Shown: positions 19,754-28,875, counted from the first letter of the stretch. The stretch: DNA of 64,000 nt from Acinetobacter sp. ANC 3813 (GCF_002135435.1 NZ_NEGK01000002.1:382067-446066); one strand, 5' to 3'. Notes: generated by a model not told the origin, from the letters alone. Numbers and translations: made by a program.

Positions 19754-21739
19754 CTAAGGAATAAGTTTGCTTGATTTCAAATCAAACGCTTTGCGCATCA
19801 CTGCTGTATCAGGGTGATCTTTAATCGGATCATCGGGATAGTAAGCTACATGAATTGCTCCCTGCTCATACAAAGACTGAATGGTTTTCGCCATTTCGTC
19901 CGATGGGACTTTTTGGTTGTTGCGCCAATCCACCGCCTGCAGTTCAAATACCGCTTTTTTCATGCAATCTGGATATTTTTTGACTCGATTGATAATGTCT
20001 TTATAAAACTGATCGCTATTTGGCGCCTGCTCCATATACGGCATGGCCATAATGGCTGTGAAATCGTAGCGCTTTAGCGACTCTTCCAAAGACTGCGAAT
20101 ACCAATTTTCTGCATAAGGCTTTAACGCGACTTGTGCATAGAGATTGCGCGCAGTGAGTAAAAATGGCTGGTACAAACGTACATCTGCAGCCAGTGACAA
20201 GGCAAAATCATCAATCGCTTTGGTTTTAAATGCCGTCCATTTCTGCAGGTCTGCATCATTATTGCGGATCTCAGACAAATCATTTGGCAAGCCTATCGCC
20301 GCATAAGCTTTCATTGCATCTGCGCTGGCATCTTCATAGTCTGAAAGCGTGGTATCGTCATGGAATAACACACCATTAAATGGAACTGATTTCGCCAAGT
20401 CCATATAAATGCCCGCAATGGTTTTACGCGCTTCTGGGGAAAATGGACTCAGGCGCTTATACCCCATATTCAGATGCTGACTGTTGCTGCTCTGCTGTGT
20501 GACCACGACATCATTGGATACAGGGTTGCTTTTTGGCAGCTCCCAAGCGAGTAATGGCATCCATGCGTAGACCCGGCTCACATGTGTGCGTGTCTGAATC
20601 TGCCATGCTACGCGGTTAAACAAATCTGCGCGCATTGGCAAATAATGATTGGGGAAATACACCATATCTGCAGAGCCATTGGCATCCGGGTCAGAAAATG
20701 CCTGTAGATAAACCGTATTCACTTTCATGGCTTCAATACGGTCCAGCAGATTGCTCAGATTGCGTTCCTGCTGGACAGGATTTGGGTCGTAAATATAATC
20801 CAAATCGATATGCATGATTTTTTGCGGACGGTTATTATCCCCCAAGTATTTTTGGCGGTTTTCAATTTCCTGCGCCAAATCGGCCGTGCTCATATTGCCT
20901 TCGACTAAAATGCGGTTCAGCTGCCCCAATGAGCTTTGCACTGAATCCGCACCGTCATCCAGACTAATGGCAATAGGCATACCTAAGTGCTTAGCGATAG
21001 ACACCGTTTGCATATTGTAGCGGCCATAAGGCCAAACCATAACCCGCGGCGACTGTATGCCGTGCGCAGTCAACAGTTTATTGTTATGTCTTAAATCCTC
21101 AGTAATCCGCTGCTGATAATGCAGGTCATCTTCATAAGCGGCCGTTTTAGGGTCATACAACCGCGTTACTGCCGCCGGCTCTGAATTGCCCTGCGGATTG
21201 CCTAAAATACCGCGGTGCAGGTTATAGCTGTGGCTGGCTATTTCAACTAAACCGCTGTTTTGCATTTTTTTTAACTGGTCCCAGGACAGCATGGCATTGC
21301 GCGGAATCATCTCATCAGAGAAATCAACTTTTTGATTGGCTGAAGGTTCCAGCCATGAGCCGACTAAAGCTAAGACTGCTGGAATTTTATTGGCTTTTAG
21401 AATGGGGTATGCATTTTGATAAAAAGATTCATAGCCATCATCTACCGTCAGCAGCACAGGTTTTGACGGCAGACGTTTTTGGCCTTGATGCGCTTTCAGC
21501 AGCTGATCGACATTAATGAAGTGATAGCCATTTTTTTTCAGCCAGGCTATATGCTTTTCAAATTGAGCTGTACTGACTGCATATTCTGGAATAAGCGATT
21601 TATTATCGGTAATTTCATGATAGCCAATAACAGTCAAAATTTGGTCACTTTGTACATCTTTGCTCCATGCGAGTGGAGAGCAAAATAATGCTGCAGAAAG
21701 TGATGCCGCAAAAAAATTTAAAAGAAAACGAGTTTTCAT
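19754..21739 (-). CDS. pgaB: Poly-N-acetylglucosamine N-deacetylase PgaB
   Basis: A 661-residue two-domain periplasmic enzyme. The N-terminal polysaccharide deacetylase domain has His 41 (GYHEIT), the metal-binding Asp pair in TVDDGYESF (Asp 100 and 101) and SHSYNLH. The C-terminal glycoside-hydrolase-like domain starts with HIDLDYIYDP and contains LFHDDTTLSDYED. PgaB partly deacetylates the polymer for export. The signal peptide has Cys 20 preceded by ALF, which is not a lipobox, so unlike the E. coli protein this one may be released by signal peptidase I. The gene is first in pgaBCD; pgaA is not upstream. Confidence 0.95.
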   Translation of the reverse strand: MKTRFLLNFFAASLSAALFCSPLAWSKDVQSDQILTVIGYHEITDNKSLIPEYAVSTAQFEKHIAWLKKNGYHFINVDQLLKAHQGQKRLPSKPVLLTVDDGYESFYQNAYPILKANKIPAVLALVGSWLEPSANQKVDFSDEMIPRNAMLSWDQLKKMQNSGLVEIASHSYNLHRGILGNPQGNSEPAAVTRLYDPKTAAYEDDLHYQQRITEDLRHNNKLLTAHGIQSPRVMVWPYGRYNMQTVSIAKHLGMPIAISLDDGADSVQSSLGQLNRILVEGNMSTADLAQEIENRQKYLGDNNRPQKIMHIDLDYIYDPNPVQQERNLSNLLDRIEAMKVNTVYLQAFSDPDANGSADMVYFPNHYLPMRADLFNRVAWQIQTRTHVSRVYAWMPLLAWELPKSNPVSNDVVVTQQSSNSQHLNMGYKRLSPFSPEARKTIAGIYMDLAKSVPFNGVLFHDDTTLSDYEDASADAMKAYAAIGLPNDLSEIRNNDADLQKWTAFKTKAIDDFALSLAADVRLYQPFLLTARNLYAQVALKPYAENWYSQSLEESLKRYDFTAIMAMPYMEQAPNSDQFYKDIINRVKKYPDCMKKAVFELQAVDWRNNQKVPSDEMAKTIQSLYEQGAIHVAYYPDDPIKDHPDTAVMRKAFDLKSSKLIP

Positions 21740-22264
21740 GAGAAGCTGCTCAAAATTAAAAGCAGAAACTGAAGCTTAAATCCGTTCATCATCCTGATGA
21801 AGCTGTTTCCCTTAAGCAAATTTAAACACAGTTTCCGTTATGACTTTTTAACAAAACAACATGAAATGAATCTTAAAATTATTAAATACAAGAACAATTT
21901 AACCGCTCATGCCGTCTCAGAATTGATCTACATTCAACTATGAAAATGAATTGCGGAAAGTCAGACTGGCACTGGATTTTTTTTGCGGTCAATTACATAA
22001 ATGAAGCTACGCTAAAGCATCAGCCATATTTTTAATGCATATTTAAGAAATGCTTTCTATGCTATTAATTCGAGCTGGTCCAAAGTATTTTACAGCCCAA
22101 AACATAAAACTGATTCCAAAAAAATTGGACGCCGGCATAGACAAGCAGCAAAAACCTGCTGTATTTTCAATACGGAATAGAAGATTAATTCATCTTTTAT
22201 TTTACAGCCATAGTATACTGCTTCTGCCAATTGTCTCACCTTTTCGGAACATATCTTCTACGCT
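21740..22264. other. Divergent intergenic region where pgaA would be expected
   Basis: Only 525 bases separate pgaB from the divergent DUF1615 gene. All minus-strand frames are full of stops and I find no PgaA-like remnant. The outer-membrane porin gene (roughly 2.4 kb in other species) is absent from this locus. Promoters for both flanking genes must lie here. Confidence 0.7.
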
Positions 22265-23473
22265 ATGAACAAAAAATTAGTATCCTCTGCCAGCCTTAAA
22301 ACTTTGTCTGTTTTGGCCATTTCAATCAGCTTAGCTGCTTGCGGCAATGGGTCTTGGTGGTCTAAAGATGATGAGCCAACCTTAAATACAGAGCAAATTC
22401 GCAAAGCGATCCCGGCGCGCGTGAATGACCGCAGCTCATGGGCAAAAGACATTTTCGACATTACAGAGCAATTGGGTATTCCACAAACCAAGCAAAATAT
22501 TTGTACAATTGTTGCGGTTGTAGATCAGGAATCTAACTTTGTCGCAGACCCGCAAGTTCCGGGATTAGGTGAAAAGGCAGTAAAAGAGATTCAAACCCGC
22601 TTAGATGAAAAGTTTAAAGATAAATTAGGCGACGGCATTGGCGGAACTGTGGCGGGCTACTTTGAAGAAGTGCTGAAAACTCAGCCAAGTCCTGACAACA
22701 ACTATTTAAGCCAAATGCGTAAAGTCAAAACCGAACGCGAATTAGATGAACTCTACCGTGAAATTTTCGACTATATGTCAAAGCATTATCACGTCAGCGC
22801 ACTGACTGGCGCAGCCAAATTGGTCGGGCAAGATTTTGGTGAAAAATTAAACCCAATTACCACATTGGGCTCTATGCAAGTACATATTGGCTATGCCAAA
22901 GATCATAAGCGTCAAGGCGGAAATATTGCTGAGTTACGAACAGATATGTATAGCCAATTCGGCGGCATGTATTACGGCATCCATCGTTTAATGATGTATC
23001 CTGCGGATTATGATAAGCCGATATACCGTTTCGCAGACTATAACTCTGGACGTTATTCCAGCCGTAATGCTGCCTTTCAAAGCATGCTGAATGATTTGAC
23101 CGATGCAGAACTCAGCTTAGATGGTGACTTGCTGCTTTACAATAAAGACGGTGATGTCCGTTCCGCTAAAAGTGAATCTGAACGTGAATTGCTAAATGTA
23201 TTTTCTGCGAACAGCATTATCTTAACACCGCGTCAAATTCGCTCAGATCTGAAAAAAGAGAAAGATCTAGATTTTGAAGATACAGCGACTTACCGTGCTG
23301 TGACTAAGCTGTATAAAGAAAAAACAGGCAAAGAGGCTTTTTATGCCATGATGCCTGAAGTGGTGATTTCTGGGCCGAAACTGAGCAGAGACTACAATAC
23401 CAACTGGTTCGCGAGCAGAGTGAATGGACGTTATCAAACATGCATGAACAGAATAAAAAATCTAAAAATTTAG
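22265..23473 (+). CDS. DUF1615 family lipoprotein
   Basis: A 402-residue protein with a lipoprotein signal peptide ending in lipobox LAAC (Cys 26). The DUF1615 pattern is clear: RSSWAKDIFDITEQLGI, then ICTIVAVVDQESNFVADPQV and DYNSGRYSSRNAAFQ. The QESNF and YNSG motifs resemble lysozyme-like transglycosylase folds, so a peptidoglycan role is conceivable but is inference. Its 3' end overlaps the start of the HAD phosphatase gene by 34 bases, suggesting coupled translation. Confidence 0.88.
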   Translation: MNKKLVSSASLKTLSVLAISISLAACGNGSWWSKDDEPTLNTEQIRKAIPARVNDRSSWAKDIFDITEQLGIPQTKQNICTIVAVVDQESNFVADPQVPGLGEKAVKEIQTRLDEKFKDKLGDGIGGTVAGYFEEVLKTQPSPDNNYLSQMRKVKTERELDELYREIFDYMSKHYHVSALTGAAKLVGQDFGEKLNPITTLGSMQVHIGYAKDHKRQGGNIAELRTDMYSQFGGMYYGIHRLMMYPADYDKPIYRFADYNSGRYSSRNAAFQSMLNDLTDAELSLDGDLLLYNKDGDVRSAKSESERELLNVFSANSIILTPRQIRSDLKKEKDLDFEDTATYRAVTKLYKEKTGKEAFYAMMPEVVISGPKLSRDYNTNWFASRVNGRYQTCMNRIKNLKI

Positions 23474-24111
23474 CATTATTTGATTTTGATGGAACCCTGT
23501 GCAGCAAAGACAGTTTTACGGGGTTTATCTTTTACGCCTTGCGCAAACGCCATATTGTCCGCAAGGGGCTGAAAATTCTTCCTTGGATCCAAGCCTATTA
23601 TTTAAATTTGTACCCAGCGCACGCCATGCGCCAAACGCTTTTCCGCGCCATGTTCAGTGAATCAAATGCACAAGATGTACAGCGCATTGCAGATGAATAT
23701 GCACAAAAGCTGATGCATTCACTCGACCCTGCTCTTTTTAAACAGCTGAAAAGCCATCAGCAGCTAGGACATGAAGTGGCCTTAGTTTCTGCTTCAGTCG
23801 ATTTATACCTGCAGCCCATTTGCAAGTTGCTTGGGATTGAATTGATTTGTACTGAGGTTGATATTCAAGATCAAATACTGACAGGCTCATATCAAACCTT
23901 AGATTGCAGCTGTGAGCAAAAAAAGCTCCGCATTCTAGAAAAATATCACCTCCCAGCTTTCGATAAAATTTACGCTTACGGCAATAGCAGTGAAGATCAA
24001 GATATGCTTGAACTCGCCGATTACCGCTATATGGTAGGCACTGATGCAGAGCTGCCAAGGTTATTCAGCCCAAATCTGCATCAATATGAAAGCTCACTTG
24101 AATCATCATAA
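23440..24111 (+). CDS. HAD-IB family phosphatase
   Basis: A 223-residue haloacid dehalogenase-type hydrolase of subfamily IB. The nucleophile motif DFDGT (Asp 15 and Asp 17), motif II (ALVSAS) and the C-terminal AYGNSSEDQDMLELAD motif are present. Related enzymes dephosphorylate phosphoserine or lipid head-group phosphates; the substrate is unknown here. It overlaps the preceding lipoprotein gene and ends at a strong terminator. Confidence 0.88.
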   Translation: MHEQNKKSKNLALFDFDGTLCSKDSFTGFIFYALRKRHIVRKGLKILPWIQAYYLNLYPAHAMRQTLFRAMFSESNAQDVQRIADEYAQKLMHSLDPALFKQLKSHQQLGHEVALVSASVDLYLQPICKLLGIELICTEVDIQDQILTGSYQTLDCSCEQKKLRILEKYHLPAFDKIYAYGNSSEDQDMLELADYRYMVGTDAELPRLFSPNLHQYESSLESS

Positions 24112-24120
24112 TGATTCAAT

Positions 24121-24152
24121 AAAAAAGGCCATGCAATTGCATGGCCTTTTTT
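24121..24152. terminator. Bidirectional intrinsic terminator (perfect palindrome)
   Basis: A 32-base perfect palindrome centred on GCAATTGC with A- and T-tracts at the ends, between convergent genes. Confidence 0.9.
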
Positions 24153-24162
24153 ATTTGCGCTC

Positions 24163-25257
24163 TTATTTTGTAAATGGGAACGCATATTTCACAATACGCT
24201 TAATCACACTGCCGTATTGTTTTACAAGGCTGGCATTGTTGTAGTTCAAGCCATATTTTTCACACACTGCCTGCACTTTTGGCGCCATTTTACGGTAACG
24301 GCGTGCTGGAACATCTGGATATAAATGGTGTTCAATCTGATGGCTTAAATGACCAGTCAAAATATGAAACGCTTCAGAACCAGTCAGGTTTGAAGAACCG
24401 CGGATTTGACGCATATACCAGTGACCGCGGCTTTCATCCTGCAAAACAGATTTCGGGAACACTTCCACATCTTTGGTAAAGTGACCACAAAAAATAATAC
24501 TGAACGTCCAAACGTTACGAATGCCATTCGCCACTAAATTACCGGTAAACACAGGCAGTGCTGCTGGGCCGGCAATCAGCGGGAAGAAGAAATAATCTTT
24601 AAAGAACTGTTTGCCAATTTTGCTCTGCGTTGGCTTCCACTCTTGTACAAATTGTTTCCATGTTTTGCGCTTATAAATCACTCGGCCAATTTCAAGGTTT
24701 TGAATGGCAACGCCCCACTGGAACAGCAAGCAAAATGGAATGCTATACAGCGGCTGAAGCAGGTAGCCTGGCTTCCAGCGCTGCTCAGGGAATAAACGCA
24801 GCAAGCCGTAACCAATGTCATCATCCATGCCTTTAATATTGGTATAGGTATGATGCTTGTAATTATGCGTTTGACGCCAGTTATCCGCCGTACCCACAAT
24901 ATCCCACTCATAGCTTGGACCATGGAACTTTGGATCATTCATCCAGTCATACTGACCATGCATGACATTGTGTCCTAATTCCATGTTTTCCATAATCTTG
25001 GCAAAACCAAGCAAACCTGTGCCTAAAAGCCATGCAGGCGGGAACCAGCCAGCAAACAACAACGCGCGGCCAGCCAAAGAAGAATAACGGATCGTAGAAT
25101 ACACGCGGCGGATATATTTGGCATCTTTCTCGCCAATATCATCCAGCACTTCTTGTTTAATTGCATCTAGTTCACGGGCAAGATTGTCTAAATCCGACTG
25201 AGTCAGCTCACGATTTTTTGGGTTTTTAAAATATTCAATTTTTACAGGCATGTTCAT
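24163..25257 (-). CDS. desB: Fatty acid desaturase (DesB-type acyl-CoA desaturase)
   Basis: A 364-residue membrane di-iron desaturase. The three histidine boxes are GHNVMH (His 96 and 100), HNYKHH (His 131, 135, 136) and HQIEHH near residue 313, with hydrophobic segments before and between them. The gene order desaturase, ferredoxin reductase and divergent FabR/DesT-like regulator is the same as the Pseudomonas aeruginosa desT-desC-desB locus, where DesB is an inducible acyl-CoA delta-9 desaturase. It lies 15 bases after the reductase gene. Confidence 0.9.
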   Translation of the reverse strand: MNMPVKIEYFKNPKNRELTQSDLDNLARELDAIKQEVLDDIGEKDAKYIRRVYSTIRYSSLAGRALLFAGWFPPAWLLGTGLLGFAKIMENMELGHNVMHGQYDWMNDPKFHGPSYEWDIVGTADNWRQTHNYKHHTYTNIKGMDDDIGYGLLRLFPEQRWKPGYLLQPLYSIPFCLLFQWGVAIQNLEIGRVIYKRKTWKQFVQEWKPTQSKIGKQFFKDYFFFPLIAGPAALPVFTGNLVANGIRNVWTFSIIFCGHFTKDVEVFPKSVLQDESRGHWYMRQIRGSSNLTGSEAFHILTGHLSHQIEHHLYPDVPARRYRKMAPKVQAVCEKYGLNYNNASLVKQYGSVIKRIVKYAFPFTK

Positions 25258-25272
25258 GTTTTTTGTCCTACC

Positions 25273-26352
25273 TTATAAATCAATTACGAGATCAGTTTGA
25301 GCTGAATTCACACAAATTTTTAATGCATGGCTTGGCTCTGAGTCTTGCGCGCCGTTCACGAGGTTTTTTGTTGACCCTTCAGATTTAACGCATACACATT
25401 TATTGCAAATTCCCATGCGGCAGCCATGTGTAGGCTTAATATTCTGCTGTTCCAAGCTGGCCAAAATAGATTGACCTTTAGGAATGCTGATTATTTTATT
25501 TGACTGCGTCAGAGTCACATTGACAAAACCTACGTCGTCATTTACAGCAACACTCATGCTGAATGCTTCACTTTGGAAATGATTCGCCATAGGTGCAAAC
25601 AACTCTTCCGCTTTGGCTGTAAACCCAGAAGGTCCGCATGCAAATACCGTACTTTCTGTAAGATGCGCAATAGCTGATGCATGTGTTGTATTTAAACGCT
25701 CATCGGCTGCATCTTCTTGCGTATAGAAAATTTGAAATTTGAAATTTGAATTAGCTTTTGCCAACTGCTCAAAATAACCTTTAAAAGCAGCATCTTCGTG
25801 ACGTTTTACCCAATACAGCAATTCTATTTGCTGATTTTTCAGTTGGTTCTTTTTCTGCAAAGACATCAGCATGCTGTACATTGGTGTAATGCCACTGCCT
25901 GCCGCCAGCAAAACCAAAGGCTGGCCTAAAGAAACTGTCATGTCGCCAAAGGGCAATCCAAACTCAATAATATCGCCTTCTTTTGCCTGCTCAACCAGCC
26001 ATGAACTTACTTTTCCGCCTTCAGCTTTTTTAACGCTCAATAAAACATGATGCGCATCCAGCTGAGTCAGACTGTAACTGCGTTCATAGCGCACGCCGTT
26101 TACGCTTACAAAAACCGGATGATGCTGCCCTGCTGCACCAAATTTGAAATGACGGTTCACCAGCAATGTAAAGCTGGCTAAATCTGCAGCAGCCATTTCT
26201 TTATGCACAACTTTTGCTAAAGCTTGATTGCTCGACCAAAGCGGGTTGAATTTCTGCAGCCAAAAATTGACAGCATTCAAGTCAACAACGCTCTCTGTAA
26301 AGAATCCCAAAGGCTGTTTCGTTTTTTGAATTGCATGCATAGTCACGGACAT
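25273..26352 (-). CDS. desC: Ferredoxin reductase with C-terminal 2Fe-2S domain
   Basis: About 359 residues. An FAD-binding domain (RSYSLTQ motif), an NAD-binding domain (VLLAAGSGITPMYSML, then FACGPSGF) and a plant-type ferredoxin domain at the C terminus with CRMGICNKC and a later KICVNSA Cys. It should pass electrons from NAD(P)H to the adjacent desaturase, in one chain. I chose the ATG at 26352: the frame can begin at 26382, but that codon lies within the putative operator and has no ribosome binding site. None of the alternatives has a strong one. Confidence 0.9.
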   Translation of the reverse strand: MSVTMHAIQKTKQPLGFFTESVVDLNAVNFWLQKFNPLWSSNQALAKVVHKEMAAADLASFTLLVNRHFKFGAAGQHHPVFVSVNGVRYERSYSLTQLDAHHVLLSVKKAEGGKVSSWLVEQAKEGDIIEFGLPFGDMTVSLGQPLVLLAAGSGITPMYSMLMSLQKKNQLKNQQIELLYWVKRHEDAAFKGYFEQLAKANSNFKFQIFYTQEDAADERLNTTHASAIAHLTESTVFACGPSGFTAKAEELFAPMANHFQSEAFSMSVAVNDDVGFVNVTLTQSNKIISIPKGQSILASLEQQNIKPTHGCRMGICNKCVCVKSEGSTKNLVNGAQDSEPSHALKICVNSAQTDLVIDL

Positions 26353-26378
26353 CTCATTGCGGTTTTTAATTATTATAC

Positions 26379-26410
26379 ACATGTATATATATTTGTATAT
26401 ATATTCATGT
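26379..26410. promoter_or_regulatory. Possible operator in the desC/desT divergent promoter
   Basis: An imperfect inverted repeat (ACATGTATATATA / TATATATATTCATGT) lies between the divergent reductase and TetR-type regulator genes. A FabR/DesT-like repressor would be expected to bind in this gap. The AT-richness makes chance symmetry likely, so this is tentative. Confidence 0.35.
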
Positions 26411-26458
26411 ATTTTATCGATACCCTACAAAAACTGTAAGCTTTTGCGTTAATATGTT

Positions 26459-27175
26459 ATGGTTTCTAATCCATTGAAAAATATGGTTCCGTCTGCATTG
26501 AAAGTGAAATTAGGTATTATGCTCGAAGATCAAGCAATCACTGAAACAGTGGCTGTCCGTACAGTTGGACGTAAGGCAACAATTACTAAAGAAGAACTGT
26601 TTCAAGCAGCATTAAATTTAATTGGACCGCAAAAAAGCATTGCATCACTCAGTTTACGTGAAGTGGCTCGTGAAGCAGGCATTGCCCCAAATAGTTTTTA
26701 TCGCCATTTTAAAGATATTGATGAACTCGCCATTGAGCTGATTGACCGTTCAGGTTTAGTTTTACGTCAAATCCTGCATGAAGCGCGTCTTAAAGCCTCT
26801 AGACAGCAAAGCATTATTCGAAGTTCAGTAGAAGTATTTATTGAGCAATTGAATGTGGATGAAGGCAATTTAAGCCTTTTGCTGCGCGAAGGCTACACAG
26901 GCTCTACATCTTATAAACAAGCGGTTGAACGGCAATTAAATTTTTTTCAGCAAGAGCTGAAAGAAGATCTGATTACTTTAGAGCGTTTGAACCACAGCAA
27001 ATTATCTCATCCCGAAATTGTGGCCAAAGGCATCACCCAGCTGGTGTTCAATATGGGCGCCAAAGTGATTGATTTACCTGCAGGCGACCGTAAAGAAGTG
27101 GCTGAACAGACCATGATTATGATTAGAATGATTTTAGAAGGCGCCCGTCATATTGACGAAGCAAAGATTCGGTAA
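26459..27175 (+). CDS. desT: TetR-family regulator, FabR/DesT-like
   Basis: A 238-residue TetR-type repressor. The helix-turn-helix region (SLREVAREAGIAPNSFYRHF) is near-identical in pattern to FabR and DesT, which sense the ratio of unsaturated to saturated acyl-CoA or acyl-ACP. Divergent placement from the reductase-desaturase pair supports control of those genes. The first 20-odd residues lie outside the usual domain, so the start could instead be at 26486 or 26522; no ribosome binding site decides this. Confidence 0.88.
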   Translation: MVSNPLKNMVPSALKVKLGIMLEDQAITETVAVRTVGRKATITKEELFQAALNLIGPQKSIASLSLREVAREAGIAPNSFYRHFKDIDELAIELIDRSGLVLRQILHEARLKASRQQSIIRSSVEVFIEQLNVDEGNLSLLLREGYTGSTSYKQAVERQLNFFQQELKEDLITLERLNHSKLSHPEIVAKGITQLVFNMGAKVIDLPAGDRKEVAEQTMIMIRMILEGARHIDEAKIR

Positions 27176-27197
27176 AGCATAATTAAATCACGCAGTT

Positions 27198-27875
27198 TTA
27201 GTGAATTAAGCCAATTTTCTTCGCTGCGTGTACCGCTTTTGTTCTCGAATTTACGGCTAATTTTTGGTAAATATTTTTGACATGCACATCTACAGTAAAT
27301 TTTGAAATATTAAGTTCCACCCCTATTTCACGGTTACTTAATCCATTTGCCACACATGCCAAAATTTCTTTTTCTCGCATTGATAAATTAGTATCAACAT
27401 TCTCATTTACATCAAAGCTTAGCTCTGAAGCGGAATTTATATTCTTGAGTATTTTTTTTGCTATAGCAGGATCAATAATTGCACCGCCTTTCAACATAGT
27501 CCGTATTGAAAACATGAGTTCAAAATCATCTTTTTCTTTCAGAACATAACCAGTTGCCCCTACATGCAAAGCTTTATAAATAACATCGAATGTATTCCAT
27601 GAAGAAAGCACCATAATAGGAACAGTGCTTGCGATTTTATCCCGAATGCCTTCAATAAAATCAATACCGCTGCCATCTGGCAAATTCAAATCAACCAGCA
27701 TAAATTTTACTGAATTTGAACGACAGATATTTTTAGCAAAATCTATGGTTTGAGAGAATAAAATATCCTGCTTTTCATAACCAAAACTTTCTAGAATTTT
27801 ATAGATTCTAAGTTGATGCGCTGGGTCATCTTCGAGAACGAGCATTGGCTTGAGTAAAGGAAATTCGAAGTTCAT
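27198..27875 (-). CDS. NarL/LuxR-family response regulator, orphan
   Basis: A 225-residue two-domain regulator. The receiver domain has the acidic pair in LVLEDDPAH, the phospho-acceptor Asp in MLVDLNLPDGSG, and the Lys in YVLKEKDD. The C-terminal LuxR-type helix-turn-helix shows LSMREKEILACVANGLSNREIG and STKTVDVHVKNIYQKL-like spacing (seen as SKFTVDVHVKNIYQKL). No histidine kinase gene is adjacent. It lies about 1 kb from the pilus cluster, which it might control; that is inference. Confidence 0.92.
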   Translation of the reverse strand: MNFEFPLLKPMLVLEDDPAHQLRIYKILESFGYEKQDILFSQTIDFAKNICRSNSVKFMLVDLNLPDGSGIDFIEGIRDKIASTVPIMVLSSWNTFDVIYKALHVGATGYVLKEKDDFELMFSIRTMLKGGAIIDPAIAKKILKNINSASELSFDVNENVDTNLSMREKEILACVANGLSNREIGVELNISKFTVDVHVKNIYQKLAVNSRTKAVHAAKKIGLIH

Positions 27876-28084
27876 TTTATTATACCTTTCATTTAACTCC
27901 TGAAGTATTTATTGTTAAAATCTAAAGTACTATCCCTAGAATTAGGGATATTGAATATATTAAATTGAGGAATTCAACCCATTATGATTTTTATGTGAAA
28001 TAGGTTGTATTATAAATTCTAAATCATACGCAATCTTGTAATGAATTATTCGCCAATAGGCAAACACCTTAAATTTCAAATGAC

Positions 28085-28576
28085 TCATTCCTGATTAGGG
28101 TCTGTTGACATTTCATAATGGTAACCAAATAAAATACAGGCTAAAGCAACTGAGTTTGCATAATTCTGCTTTAGCTTATCGTAACGTGTTGCTATACCTC
28201 TGAAATGCTTCAATCTTGCAAATGCGTTTTCAATTAAGTCTCTGATTTTATATAAATACCAATCCATATGTTTATTGCTGGATTTAGAATTACACTTCTT
28301 TGGAATATTTGCTTTTGTTTGAGTTTTTTCGATTTTCTCTCTAAGCAATTCTGAATCGTAACCCTTATCAGCACACAACATTTCTGTTTCTTCTAAACTC
28401 AAATAATCAATTAAATCAGATGCAACTTTCACATCATGCGTTGTGACATCACCAATGGTAAATTCGAACGGGTTTCCATTTGCATCTACAGCTAAGTGGA
28501 TTTTAGAACTGTTTCCGCCGATGCTTTTAGTAATAGATTGGTCTTTGATACCAGCAGCATGTTGATGTGCTCTCAC
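28085..28576 (-). pseudogene. IS5-family transposase, 5'-truncated
   Basis: The 3' part (163 codons) of an IS5/IS427-group transposase. The second catalytic Asp (CADKGYDSE) and the Glu in LIENAFARLKHFRG are present, but the first Asp of the DDE triad and the whole N-terminal part are missing; the homology begins abruptly at RAHQHAAG near 28576. The stop codon lies beyond the apparent IS end, so the last residues are encoded by flanking DNA. The element cannot move by itself. Confidence 0.9.
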
Positions 28577-28578
28577 AT
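28098..28578 (-). mobile_element. Remnant of an IS5-family insertion sequence
   Basis: One terminus is visible as GGGTCTGTTGACATTTC starting at about 28098, typical of IS5-group ends. The opposite end and inverted repeat are missing; the element breaks off near 28577, exactly where an 18-base inverted repeat begins. No matching target-site duplication can be identified. Confidence 0.8.
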
Positions 28579-28632
28579 GACTCGTATAGGCTCATGCTTT
28601 CAGTGCCTGCAGTGTGAGCCTATACGAATCAT
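28577..28632. repeat. 18-base inverted repeat beside the IS remnant
   Basis: Left arm 28577-28594 and right arm 28615-28632 match at 17 of 18 positions (core CGTATAGGCTCA / TGAGCCTATACG), separated by 20 bases. It begins where the IS fragment ends. It has no T-run, so it is not an ordinary terminator. Confidence 0.85.
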
Positions 28633-28730
28633 ATTTACTGATGGAACAGCTTGAAAATGAGCTTCTGCTTACAGGTATTGCAACAGAAACCCATGCTGAA
28701 AGTGCTTATATGAAATGTAATTGTGAGTGA
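28590..28730 (+). pseudogene. Possible 3' remnant of a truncated gene
   Basis: An open frame with no upstream start runs through the right arm of the inverted repeat to a TGA at 28728-28730, followed by a good terminator hairpin at 28744. An ATG at 28641 would give only 29 codons (start MEQLENELLL, end YMKCNCE). The combination of open frame plus terminator suggests the tail of a gene cut off by the IS event. The family is not recognised. Confidence 0.35.
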
Positions 28731-28743
28731 AGTTAAACCATCT

Positions 28744-28778
28744 GGCTGGAGCTGAATGCTCCAGCCATCATCTTTTGA
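28744..28778 (+). terminator. Intrinsic terminator-like hairpin
   Basis: Nine-base perfect GC-rich stem GGCTGGAGC / GCTCCAGCC with TGAAT loop, followed by ATCATCTTTT. Confidence 0.7.
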
Positions 28779-28875
28779 ACTTTTATGCTGATTTAAATTT
28801 CAAATACTTAAAAATAGGTATGTACTCAAAATTCAGAATGAATACATTGAAGCAAAGAATTCTGGACTTTTATCA

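Noticed and set aside
22050..22268. 72-codon plus-strand frame upstream of the DUF1615 gene
   Set aside because: No ribosome binding site or family; it overlaps the start of the true gene and shows no PgaA similarity.
28577..28632. Integron attC or XerCD (pdif) site at the inverted repeat
   Set aside because: The attC core sequences and the XerC/XerD half-site pattern are not present; only the sub-motif CGTATA is shared.
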